Below, piece after piece: positions 1 through 7,779 of a stretch of DNA of 61,483 nt. Source of the DNA: Coprobacillaceae bacterium UN01-12pH3A (GTDB lineage Bacteria > Bacillota_I > Bacilli_A > Erysipelotrichales > Coprobacillaceae); NCBI GenBank assembly GCA_027676805.1, contig JAQENU010000015.1, positions 1 to 61,483 on the forward strand. Direction: 5' to 3'. The position numbers were made by a program, and so were the translations under genes. The notes beneath the pieces are model-generated. The model saw nothing but the letters and a program-made list of their open reading frames with translations. It was not told where the DNA came from and made no database searches. Within the stretch, counting starts at the first letter, position 1. Every line of letters starts with the position of its first letter.

Positions 1-51
1 TTATTTATTTCCCATGTCTACTTGACAGGGGTTGGTTCATTTGCTTGGTTT

Positions 52-399
52 TTACTGTCTTGGCAGAAAAGCGCGAATATCTTCACTGTTATAACCGGCT
101 AAAAAACGTTTATCATCAAATATAATCGGTGTTTTTATTAGTTTAGGATCACTAATCAAAATTTTAACTAGTTCACTTAAACGCAAATGATCAAAGTGAT
201 GAACTAAAGAACGTACACTATCCGACTTTATGGATAAGATCGAAGTCACTTCATCAGGATTCTTTTCTAAAATATCAATCATCTCATCCTCAGTCATTTT
301 GGAACTGATTTTAATTTGCATAACAGGAATCTGGTAATCATCAAAAAATCGACGCGCATTTCTTGAAGAACGGTTGTTGGAAATATACATTGTTATCAT
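52..399 (-). CDS. Spx/ArsC-family protein lacking the redox CXXC
   Basis: This 115-residue protein follows the Spx/ArsC fold from end to end, with the family's C-terminal stretches PIIFDDKR and GYNSEDIRAFLPR matching Spx closely. Spx binds the RNA polymerase alpha C-terminal domain and redirects transcription under thiol stress, sensing through an N-terminal CXXC. Here that position reads NNRSSRN and the protein has no cysteine at all, so it cannot sense thiols this way. The start at 399 is chosen because GAGGTGATAAAG lies just upstream; an upstream in-frame ATG at 453 has no good ribosome site. Spx is usually about 131 residues, so the tail is slightly short. It could be a redox-blind Spx paralogue (MgsR-like) or simply an ArsC-fold protein. 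The fold is secure; a role at RNA polymerase is inference. Confidence 0.8.
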   Translation of the reverse strand: MITMYISNNRSSRNARRFFDDYQIPVMQIKISSKMTEDEMIDILEKNPDEVTSILSIKSDSVRSLVHHFDHLRLSELVKILISDPKLIKTPIIFDDKRFLAGYNSEDIRAFLPRQ

Positions 400-555
400 C
401 TTTATCACCTCGAGATTATTATATCGGAAATAAAGTTGAAAACAGGTTGGCAACTGCCATTTAACACCTATATATCGGTGTTATAATTTTTTTGTTCAAT
501 GTACTTTTAAATTGTGAGTAATCTTGCTATGATGAAAAAAGGAGGACGATATATT

Positions 556-918
556 ATGAAAGCCATCTTTAATCACTGCAATATTAATGTTACTAATTTA
601 GATCGAAGCCTTGCTTTTTATAAAGAAGCATTGGGCTTAGAGGAAATAAGAAGAAAAGAGACGGAACATTTTACTCTTGTTTATTTAGGCGATGGAGTAA
701 CGCCATTTAGCTTAGAGTTAACTTGCCTGAAGGATCATCCCCAGCCATATGAACTTGGAGAAAATGAGAGTCATATTTGTTTTACTGTAGAGGATTATGA
801 TGCGGCTCATGCACTGCATGAAAAAATGGGGTGCATCTGTTTTGAAAATACAGCAATGGGACTGTATTTTATTCATGATCCTGATGACTACTGGTTTGAG
901 ATTTTACCTAAACGCTAA
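556..918 (+). CDS. VOC-superfamily glyoxalase I-like protein
   Basis: This is a 120-residue single-domain vicinal-oxygen-chelate protein. The N-terminus (FNHCNINVTNLDRSLAFYKE) and C-terminus (DPDDYWFEIL) are those of lactoylglutathione lyase-like proteins. Candidate metal ligands are H7, E54, H73 and E115, the four positions used by glyoxalase I. Glyoxalase I converts the methylglyoxal-thiol hemithioacetal to a lactoyl thioester; the thiol used here is unknown. The start at 556 is preceded by a strong AAAGGAGG; a longer in-frame reading from 514 runs through that ribosome site and is rejected. The gene is monocistronic with its own terminator. Some VOC proteins of this size are resistance proteins or other lyases, so the exact substrate is not settled. 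Confidence 0.82.
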   Translation: MKAIFNHCNINVTNLDRSLAFYKEALGLEEIRRKETEHFTLVYLGDGVTPFSLELTCLKDHPQPYELGENESHICFTVEDYDAAHALHEKMGCICFENTAMGLYFIHDPDDYWFEILPKR

Positions 919-947
919 AAGTGCCTATGATACGGCACTTTTTTTAT
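919..947 (+). terminator. Rho-independent terminator after the VOC gene
   Basis: A short hairpin, AGTGCC paired with GGCACT around an 8-nt loop, is followed by seven or more T residues immediately after the stop codon. Confidence 0.85.
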
Positions 948-954
948 CTCCTAA

Positions 955-1176
955 CTATTTCTTTTTGGATGAATATACTATGAATACCAAAATTTGAATT
1001 ACAAATAATACAAGTGTCATTATGGTGTAATGAACGATTCTCAAAAATACCGAGATAAGGTATATTAAACCGATCCATGTGTAATAATGCTTTTTTTGCG
1101 TTTTACTACCTAAATAATATAAGTAGAGAGCTATTAGTTGAAGGATGTTGAAAAATAAACCATATGTATCATACAT
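955..1176 (-). CDS. Small membrane protein of unknown function
   Basis: About 73 residues are dominated by three hydrophobic stretches (roughly residues 5-20, 32-45 and 50-68) and end in a basic SSKKK tail, so this is very likely an integral membrane protein. AAAGGAGATG lies just upstream; the first ATG at 1185 overlaps that ribosome site, so the ATG at 1176 is the more likely start. I recognise no family. It is convergent with the glyoxalase-like gene and stands alone. Confidence 0.55.
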   Translation of the reverse strand: MYDTYGLFFNILQLIALYLYYLGSKTQKKHYYTWIGLIYLISVFLRIVHYTIMTLVLFVIQILVFIVYSSKKK

Positions 1177-1344
1177 GATGTTCATCTCCTTTAATTTTTT
1201 TATTGAGAATTATTAAAGCAGCTTAATAATGGATATTAAAATTATAGTGTAGTTTTCCCTGTTTTGTTAATTTACAGTAAAAAAGTTTTATAATCGTACT
1301 TTAAGTATACAGAAAAAGAATCTGTTTTTAAATCTAACAAGAAA

Positions 1345-1386
1345 AATGACAAAGTATAAATGGTTTTAATTTCTTACTTTGTCAAT
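1345..1386 (-). terminator. Terminator of the lipoprotein gene
   Basis: A perfect 10-bp inverted repeat (TGACAAAGTA at 1347-1356 and TACTTTGTCA at 1375-1384) lies just past the lipoprotein stop on the minus strand and is followed there by a T-rich run. Confidence 0.7.
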
Positions 1387-1412
1387 AATCTGAAGAATAT
1401 CTGAGATTTGGT

Positions 1413-1838
1413 TTATAGAGACTGAAATAGTTTTACAGCTTCTTCGTTGTATTCAGTTTTCATCATCGCAAAACCATTATTTACCACTATTTCAAAATCC
1501 CCAAAACCTTCGAGTGTAATGATTCCGTCAGCTTCGGCCTTTTTATATGCGTCACTTGTTTTATCAAATTCATAGAATTCTAAACTGCCCTTATCTGTTT
1601 TATATTTAATTCCACTCTTAGCGCCAATCATTGATGCTGCCATTTCAGTTTCTTCACTGATGGTATAGCCATTATCCTCAAATGTTTTCCTTATCGTATC
1701 AAAAGACAGCTCTTTTTTAGTTTCTTCTTTTGTTGGCGTATCAGTATTGCTCTCTTTCTTTCCATCGTCTTTTGAACTGCACCCGGCTATCCCAAACAAC
1801 AATACTGCGGTTAATAATAATGATAATCCCTTTTTCAT
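1413..1838 (-). CDS. Small lipoprotein of unknown function
   Basis: This is a 141-residue protein with a lipoprotein signal peptide: MKKG, a hydrophobic core, then the lipobox GIAGC with Cys20 as the likely lipidated residue. A short charged Ser/Lys/Glu/Thr-rich linker (residues 21-43) leads to a roughly 95-residue globular domain. No enzymatic motif is visible and I do not recognise the domain. It should sit on the outer face of the membrane. AGGAGGAATCACAGG lies just upstream of the start. It has its own terminator, so it is probably monocistronic. Confidence 0.8.
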   Translation of the reverse strand: MKKGLSLLLTAVLLFGIAGCSSKDDGKKESNTDTPTKEETKKELSFDTIRKTFEDNGYTISEETEMAASMIGAKSGIKYKTDKGSLEFYEFDKTSDAYKKAEADGIITLEGFGDFEIVVNNGFAMMKTEYNEEAVKLFQSL

Positions 1839-2050
1839 CCTGTGATTCCTCCTATATATCTTTATTATACTATAATTATCACTATAAATGATAATTTTGC
1901 CAATTATGAAAAACTATAGATAAAGACAATATAAGATATAAAGTTTTAAAAAGACCTTTGCTTTGTATAATTAAACGTAAATTTTCATATCGTAAAAAAG
2001 CGACAAGAAAAAAATAAAAATGATTATAATAATACAAAAGGGGGAATTCC

Positions 2051-2893
2051 ATGAATAAAAAGATAGTATTTTTTGATATCGATGGAACCTTAGTTGGGGC
2101 TTCCAGAAAAATAACTGAAAAAAATAAGGAAGCAATTCATTTGCTAAGAGAAAATGGGCATTTAGCCTTTTTATGTACGGGACGCGCACCTGCTTCGATC
2201 GAACCTTCACTAACAGATATTGGGTTTGACGGGGTAGTGGCATCAGCTGGCGGACTGATTAAAATCGGCGATGACTATGTTTTTGAGAACTTTATTAATC
2301 AATATTTATTAAGTGAAATTATGCTGTTGTTCACTAATCATCAGGTTTTATTTTCATTAGAAACAAAAGAAGCCATTTATCAGGCACCGGGGATTAAAAA
2401 TTTCTTTGATACAATTAATAAAGAAAAATTTAAAGATAATCTCGAACTGGCACGTACATTTGAAGACCGTGAGAAAAACTTTAGACGTAAAACGTTAAAG
2501 GATTTTGATATAATGACAACACCGGTAATGAAGATGTGTTTTATTTCTCCGGATAAAGAAAAGTTTTTTCAATGTGAATCCTTTCTAAAAGAATTCTTTA
2601 ATATTGTAATCTTTAGTGATCCTAAGGAAAGCTATATCAATGGGGAAATTATTTTAAAGCATTGTACTAAAGGTGATGGAGTAAAATTTGTCACTGAACA
2701 CTATGGTATGCCTATTGACGACAGTATTGGCTATGGGGACAGTATGAATGACTATGAGATGCTTCAAGTCGCAGGATACAGTGTTGTGTCTGAAAAATCT
2801 TCTGATCGGCTGAAAGAATTGGCTGATGATCTTTTTGAAGAACCTGACCATGATGGAATCTATAAACATCTAAAAAAACTCAAATTAATCTAA
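2051..2893 (+). CDS. Cof-type HAD-superfamily phosphatase
   Basis: This 280-residue protein has the haloacid dehalogenase motifs: FFDIDGTL near the N-terminus (nucleophile D9, acid/base D11), a lysine in the central part, and the C-terminal GYGDSMNDYEML motif that binds Mg2+. The inserted C2-type cap and the overall length fit the Cof/YbjI/YwpJ subfamily, which hydrolyses sugar phosphates and small phosphometabolites in the cytoplasm. The substrate cannot be read from the sequence. The start ATG follows GGGGGAATTCC. The gene has its own terminator and is separated from spoIIE by that terminator and a promoter. Confidence 0.88.
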   Translation: MNKKIVFFDIDGTLVGASRKITEKNKEAIHLLRENGHLAFLCTGRAPASIEPSLTDIGFDGVVASAGGLIKIGDDYVFENFINQYLLSEIMLLFTNHQVLFSLETKEAIYQAPGIKNFFDTINKEKFKDNLELARTFEDREKNFRRKTLKDFDIMTTPVMKMCFISPDKEKFFQCESFLKEFFNIVIFSDPKESYINGEIILKHCTKGDGVKFVTEHYGMPIDDSIGYGDSMNDYEMLQVAGYSVVSEKSSDRLKELADDLFEEPDHDGIYKHLKKLKLI

Positions 2894-2921
2894 CTATGGA
2901 AAATTTTCATAGTTTTTTTTT
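2891..2921 (+). terminator. Terminator after the Cof-type phosphatase
   Basis: The hairpin AACTATG...CATAGTT with an A/T-rich loop is followed by a run of eight T residues and begins at the stop codon. Confidence 0.85.
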
Positions 2922-2935
2922 ATTTCTTACTTAAT

Positions 2936-2968
2936 ATGACAAATAACTACGAACCATATCTATATAAT
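2936..2968 (+). promoter_or_regulatory. Probable spoIIE promoter with a 21-bp spacer
   Basis: ATGACA (2936-2941) and a perfect TATAAT (2963-2968) are separated by exactly 21 bp, and the -10 lies 19 bp before the spoIIE start codon. An over-long spacer of 21-22 bp is known for the Spo0A-activated sigma-A promoters of spoIIE and spoIIG in Bacillus subtilis. I see only a partial Spo0A-box match (CGAA at 2950-2953). Confidence 0.55.
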
Positions 2969-2987
2969 TCAAGTTGAGGTGAGAATC

Positions 2988-5180
2988 ATGCAACTAACAA
3001 AGTCTATTGAGATGAAAAAAGTTAAAAATCTAGTAAGAAAGGGTATATTTTTTATTATCGTCGGTTTACTTAGCCAGGTACCGCTTTTTGGGATAAAAGG
3101 GTTATTAGGGATGACTATGCTTTCTATCGCTTATGTATCAGGTTATGAATTTGTTTTAATGTATTTTGTAGCGATGGGATTATCTTTTAATGTTCCTTTA
3201 GTGATCCTAAGCGTAGGAATATATGTATTATTGGAATTAACCAATCTGCTTCATTTATTAAAAAGCTTTTTAGTTCCCATTGTGGTATCGTTATTAATTG
3301 GGATCTATGTCAACTTAATGTATTTCGATTTCTCGATTGCAGGAATCAGTGAGAGCTTACTTATTCTCTTATCCCAATATATGTTACAAACCATAAATTT
3401 AGAACTTACTAATTTCTTTGTACATACCCATGCAAGAAAGGTAACAAAACGGGAATATACATTGCTGCTGTCACTGCTGATCGTAGCCCTGATGAATGTG
3501 GTTCCTTATAATGCTAATCTGGTTTTAACACTCGTTTATGCAATTATTCTTTATTCAGCCTACAGTCTCTCTTTAACAAGTGCATCGTATTTAGGACTGT
3601 TTTCTTTATTCTTATTTATATTTATGCAGCTGGGCAGCGTTTATGACTTAGTCACGATGATGTTCCCGATGATTGTGTTTAATGTCTATAAGCCGAAAAA
3701 TAAATTTATATTTGCTTTCTTATTCATCTTATCTAATGCATGGATTCCATTTTTATCAATAGAAACCTTAAAAATACAAGCTATAAAAATCGGTATTGCC
3801 ACCTTAATATTCTTGATCGTTCCGGCTATTAAAAACAGTGCGCTTGAAGCACGTTTATCAACTTCTGCTCAGTTAGAAAACGATCGTGGAAAAATGAAAA
3901 GAAAAGTATTGGAATTTAGTGAGTTGTTCAATAAAATCACCTCTTCTTTCCAAATCGAGACAACACCGACCAACACTAAACTTTATGTAGGACACTTATA
4001 TGATGAAGTCTGTAAAGAATGTACTTGTAAAGATCAATGTTTCGATCGATATAACGGAAACCATCGTTTAATTAAGTTATTTATGAAAGGTTTAGATACC
4101 AAGCTGCAGCTTCATGAGATGAAATATGTGCAGAACTATTGTTTAAATGCTAAGCAATATAAAGATCAGCTGAAAGTAGAGACAACTCTATTTGAACAGC
4201 AGGAAAAAATGAATAAAGAATATGATCTGTTAAAGAAAAATCTATATGAACAGCTGATGGTTGTTTCAAGTATGCTGACAGATTTCCAAAACAATTTAAC
4301 GAATCAATATACTAGTCAAGATGATTATGTCATGGATCTATTGAAAGGATACCATTTTGATGTGGAATATCTGCATTGTGAAACAATTGCCAACAATCAA
4401 TATGAACTTGATTTAGGTGTTAAAAATATTACGGCTAATGAGGTGATTGATGATCTGATCCCACTGCTGAATTTAGGGTACAATACAACCTTCCGTTTGA
4501 AAAAGCAAACAATCCCTAAACATAAAGGGTATGTTCATTTAGTATTAGAAAATAAAACATTATCTTATTTAACCTATGGAGTTTTCCAATCTTCAAAGGA
4601 TGATAAATTCTGTGGAGATCAGTATGCTGTGTTTGATTACGGCAATAAAAATGTACTGGCAATCAGTGATGGTATGGGACATGGGAAAGTAGCCTATGAT
4701 GAAAGCTCATTCCTGCTTGATGTTTTACAGAAACTGATTAAGACCGGAGTGGGGATTGAAAAAAGTATTACCACAATGAATGCGCTTCTAAAAATTAAAA
4801 ATCGCTCAGATATGTTTACTACTTTAGATTTAGCTGTGTTTAATCCGTATAAAAATGAAATAGAATTTTATAAAAACGGCAGCATGCATTCCTTTATTAT
4901 CAGGGATGAAGCGATCGTTGAAATTGAAGGCCGTACGCTGCCGATTGGGATCATGAGTGAGGTTGAAACCAAACATGAGAAATACGAACTGCGTATTGGC
5001 GACTATATTGTGATGTTAAGTGATGGCATCGATGAAGGTGAAGAAACCCGCATTATCGATTATATCATTGAACACAATAAGCAAAATCCGCAAATGATTG
5101 CTTCCACTTTCTCTACCTCCCTAGAAGAAGCTTCGGCAATCGATGACGTGACACTGCTTGTTATGAGAGTGGAGGGCTGA
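2988..5180 (+). CDS. spoIIE: Stage II sporulation protein E (SpoIIE)
   Basis: This is a 730-residue membrane-bound phosphatase. An N-terminal multi-span membrane domain (roughly residues 15-285, eight to ten segments) leads into a central regulatory region containing a cysteine cluster (ECTCKDQCFDRY). The C-terminal PP2C-type phosphatase domain starts near residue 540 with VFDYGNKNVLAISDGMGHGK, MLSDGID and DDVTLLVMR carrying the metal-binding aspartates. SpoIIE sits at the asymmetric septum and dephosphorylates SpoIIAA, which releases sigma-F in the forespore. GAGGTGA precedes the ATG at 2988. B. subtilis SpoIIE is about 827 residues, so this copy is somewhat short but all three regions are present. 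It is the best evidence that the organism sporulates. Confidence 0.95.
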   Translation: MQLTKSIEMKKVKNLVRKGIFFIIVGLLSQVPLFGIKGLLGMTMLSIAYVSGYEFVLMYFVAMGLSFNVPLVILSVGIYVLLELTNLLHLLKSFLVPIVVSLLIGIYVNLMYFDFSIAGISESLLILLSQYMLQTINLELTNFFVHTHARKVTKREYTLLLSLLIVALMNVVPYNANLVLTLVYAIILYSAYSLSLTSASYLGLFSLFLFIFMQLGSVYDLVTMMFPMIVFNVYKPKNKFIFAFLFILSNAWIPFLSIETLKIQAIKIGIATLIFLIVPAIKNSALEARLSTSAQLENDRGKMKRKVLEFSELFNKITSSFQIETTPTNTKLYVGHLYDEVCKECTCKDQCFDRYNGNHRLIKLFMKGLDTKLQLHEMKYVQNYCLNAKQYKDQLKVETTLFEQQEKMNKEYDLLKKNLYEQLMVVSSMLTDFQNNLTNQYTSQDDYVMDLLKGYHFDVEYLHCETIANNQYELDLGVKNITANEVIDDLIPLLNLGYNTTFRLKKQTIPKHKGYVHLVLENKTLSYLTYGVFQSSKDDKFCGDQYAVFDYGNKNVLAISDGMGHGKVAYDESSFLLDVLQKLIKTGVGIEKSITTMNALLKIKNRSDMFTTLDLAVFNPYKNEIEFYKNGSMHSFIIRDEAIVEIEGRTLPIGIMSEVETKHEKYELRIGDYIVMLSDGIDEGEETRIIDYIIEHNKQNPQMIASTFSTSLEEASAIDDVTLLVMRVEG

Positions 5181-5195
5181 CCTCTACTTTTTCTT
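5167..5195 (+). terminator. Terminator overlapping the spoIIE stop codon
   Basis: GTGGAGG (5169-5175) pairs with CCTCTAC (5181-5187), using a G-U pair, across a 5-nt loop, followed by TTTTTC. The left arm lies inside the last codons of spoIIE. Confidence 0.7.
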
Positions 5196-5245
5196 TTATT
5201 CAATTGCATAATCGACTATAATAAGAGAAGCAATGCTAGGAGGTC

Positions 5246-5941
5246 ATGATGAAACAGATCGCGTTAGATTATTTATTAAAAAATGAACCGCTGCATATTG
5301 ATATGCTGGAAACGATGCGTCATGAACGTTATCAATTAGTGTATGCCAGCGATAAAGGTGTTTTGCTGTTCAATGAGACGGCACAAATCTATATGCTTAC
5401 TACAGAGGATTTAAATCTTGGAGAAGAGTTAATTAAGCAGCATTTAAAAGCTGGGACAGGGATCGTTATTCATCAAAGAGAATGGGAACCGATTGTTAGA
5501 AGATATTTTAAAGTCAGTGAACGATTGGAATGCTATCAGGAAATATTTCCTAAAACAGAATTAATGACATTGCCCGGGCAATTAGAAATTAGAGCTATGA
5601 CAGATACGAAGAAGGTATGTCAATATTACAGCCACGACAGTGATCCGGAATATATTCAGGAAATTATTTCGGGTGGCTGGATGTTTGGTCTTTATGAAAA
5701 TGAAGCTTTAGCTGGCTTCATTGGGCGTCATACGGAAGGCAGCATGGGACTTTTAGAGGTTTTGCCTGAATATAAACGTAAGCACTATGCGACTTATTTA
5801 CTTAACTATATGTGCGTTGAATATCAAAAAAGAGGCTGGACAGCTTACTCACAGGTAGAAATACAAAATGAAGCTTCTCTGCATTTACATATGAAGGTGG
5901 GAGCAATTAAATCAGATACAGCAATTATTTGGCTGATGTAA
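5246..5941 (+). CDS. GNAT-family N-acetyltransferase
   Basis: This 231-residue protein has a GNAT fold in its C-terminal half: GGWMFGLYENEALAGFIGRH followed by LEVLPEYKRKHYATYLLNYM, the acetyl-CoA-binding strand and helix. The N-terminal 100 residues form a separate, less recognisable domain, as in two-domain or FR47-like acetyltransferases. The substrate is unknown. Two adjacent ATGs (5246 and 5249) follow AGGAGG at 5238-5243; spacing favours the second. It lies 9 bp upstream of tilS and probably shares its transcript. Confidence 0.82.
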   Translation: MMKQIALDYLLKNEPLHIDMLETMRHERYQLVYASDKGVLLFNETAQIYMLTTEDLNLGEELIKQHLKAGTGIVIHQREWEPIVRRYFKVSERLECYQEIFPKTELMTLPGQLEIRAMTDTKKVCQYYSHDSDPEYIQEIISGGWMFGLYENEALAGFIGRHTEGSMGLLEVLPEYKRKHYATYLLNYMCVEYQKRGWTAYSQVEIQNEASLHLHMKVGAIKSDTAIIWLM

Positions 5942-5950
5942 GGAGAAAAT

Positions 5951-7204
5951 ATGGAAGCAAAGGTAAAGCAGCGTTTAAAACAATATCCTAAAGATATTCC
6001 GTATATTGTAGGGGTATCCGGCGGGTGTGATTCGATGTGTTTATTAGATGTTTTATATAAAGAAGGCTATCAAGTCATTGTTTGTCACGTGAATTATCGT
6101 TTGCGACCTAAAACAGATACCGACAAGGATTATCAAATTGTCAGTGATTTCTGCAAATTACGTCATATCCCTTTTTATTATAAGGAAGTGGATAAATATC
6201 AAAAAGATAACTTTCAGCAGCTAGCTCGCCATATTCGCTATGATTTTTATTTTGAAATTGGTAAAATTTATCATACTAATAAAGTATTTTTGGGTCATCA
6301 TAAAGATGATGTCTACGAAACGATCCTCATGCAAAAAGAACGTGGTGGAGAAGAACTTTATTGGGGCATCAAAGATGAAAGTGAAGTCCGTGGCAATCAG
6401 GTTTATCGTATTTTTTTAGATATAACAAAAAAAGAAATTATTGAATACTGTCATAAATATCATATTGAATATCATGATGACTATACTAATTTTGAAACAC
6501 ATTATAAGCGTGATTATATTCGCAATGTTGTTCTGCCAAAAATGACAGATCAGGAAAAAGAATGGCTGTTGACAGAGGCTAAAGCACATAATGAAACGTT
6601 ACATCTAAAAAGAGAACGAAGCAAAGCTTTGTTGCAGGCACATTTGATTGATCAGCGGCTTTATTTTAAAGACCTGGATGAAACGGACTTACCTGAAGTT
6701 ATTCATCGATATTTGGAAATGTACTTGCCAAATAAACGAATATCTAAGACATTGATCGATGAAATTTTAAAGGCATTAAAAAATAACCGTCCAAATTTAA
6801 AAATAACTCTGCCAGTTAATCTTAGGTTCATAAAAGAGTACGATAATGGGTACATTCAAACAAGTAGCGAGAAGGTAAATTATGAGTATTGTTTTACTCA
6901 TTTTTATGAGTTTGAATGCGACTATTTTGAATTGGCAGCAAGTGGACAGCTTAATGAAGGCATTAATTTATCTAAAGAGGATTACCCTATTACGATTCGT
7001 AATTTTAGACCAGGTGACATCGTTCATACAAAGTTTGGACATAAGAAAGTCAATCGGTTATTCATTGATAATAAAATACCGCAGATTCAACGTATGGCTT
7101 GGCCAATTTTATTAAATAAAAATGGTGAGATTCTGTTAATTCCTCATATTGTGAAAAACTTGAGGTATATGGATACAAAAGCAAACGTTTTTGTGGTAAA
7201 ATGA
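5951..7204 (+). CDS. tilS: tRNA(Ile)-lysidine synthase
   Basis: This 417-residue enzyme carries the N-type ATP-pyrophosphatase P-loop SGGCDS at residues 23-28, followed by the LGHHKDDVYET segment typical of TilS and the C-terminal TilS domain (NFRPGDIVHTKFGHKKVNRLFID). It converts C34 of tRNA-Ile(CAU) to lysidine, which switches the anticodon to read AUA and is essential in most bacteria. The tilS-hpt-ftsH order is conserved in Firmicutes and supports the call. GGAGAAAAT lies directly before the start, and the gene follows the GNAT gene by 9 bp. Confidence 0.95.
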   Translation: MEAKVKQRLKQYPKDIPYIVGVSGGCDSMCLLDVLYKEGYQVIVCHVNYRLRPKTDTDKDYQIVSDFCKLRHIPFYYKEVDKYQKDNFQQLARHIRYDFYFEIGKIYHTNKVFLGHHKDDVYETILMQKERGGEELYWGIKDESEVRGNQVYRIFLDITKKEIIEYCHKYHIEYHDDYTNFETHYKRDYIRNVVLPKMTDQEKEWLLTEAKAHNETLHLKRERSKALLQAHLIDQRLYFKDLDETDLPEVIHRYLEMYLPNKRISKTLIDEILKALKNNRPNLKITLPVNLRFIKEYDNGYIQTSSEKVNYEYCFTHFYEFECDYFELAASGQLNEGINLSKEDYPITIRNFRPGDIVHTKFGHKKVNRLFIDNKIPQIQRMAWPILLNKNGEILLIPHIVKNLRYMDTKANVFVVK

Positions 7205-7234
7205 ATAATAAATTTACTGGAGGTATTTTTAGGG

Positions 7235-7768
7235 ATGCATAAGGATGTAGAGCGTATTTTATTCTCAGAAGAACAGATAGTTGAAAAATGTAAGGAACTT
7301 GCATGTCAGATAGATGACTTTTATAAAGATGCAGATCATATTTTTACTGTAGGCTTATTAAAAGGGTCAATTCCTTTTATGGCAGAGCTGTGTAAACATC
7401 TGCAGACACCATTGACAATGAACTTCATGCAAGCAAGCAGTTATGATGGTGTGGAATCTAAGGAATTAAAGATTAAACATGATTTAGAAGCAAGTGTTGA
7501 AGGAGAACATGTTTTAATTATTGAAGATATTTTGGATACCGGTAAAACATTGTCCAATGTGAAAAAATTACTGGTTGACCGAGGTGCAAAGGATGTTACT
7601 GTGGTGACTTTATTAGATAAAGTAGAAGGACGTACATTCGATTTTAAAGCAGATTTTTATGGTTTTGTTTGTCCAAATGAATTCGTTATTGGATTTGGTT
7701 TGGATTTTAATGAGAATTATAGACAATTACCTTACGTAGGGGTATTAAAAGAGTCATGTTATAAGTAA
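7235..7768 (+). CDS. hpt: Hypoxanthine phosphoribosyltransferase
   Basis: This 177-residue purine-salvage enzyme shows the PRPP-binding loop VLIIEDILDTGKTL at about residues 93-106, with E97/D98 and the DTGKT turn, and the GLLKGSIPFMAEL loop near residue 40. It transfers phosphoribosyl from PRPP to hypoxanthine or guanine. Length and order match the Firmicute Hpt family. GGAGG stands 15 bp before the ATG, a slightly long spacing with AGGG closer. It is 12 bp upstream of ftsH, so the two are cotranscribed. Confidence 0.95.
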   Translation: MHKDVERILFSEEQIVEKCKELACQIDDFYKDADHIFTVGLLKGSIPFMAELCKHLQTPLTMNFMQASSYDGVESKELKIKHDLEASVEGEHVLIIEDILDTGKTLSNVKKLLVDRGAKDVTVVTLLDKVEGRTFDFKADFYGFVCPNEFVIGFGLDFNENYRQLPYVGVLKESCYK

Positions 7769-7779
7769 AGGAGAAGTGT

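Noticed and set aside
464..492. AACACC/GGTGTT hairpin upstream of the Spx-like gene considered as a terminator
   Set aside because: It lies in a divergent promoter region where no transcript needs to end, so the T-run may be chance; an operator is equally possible.
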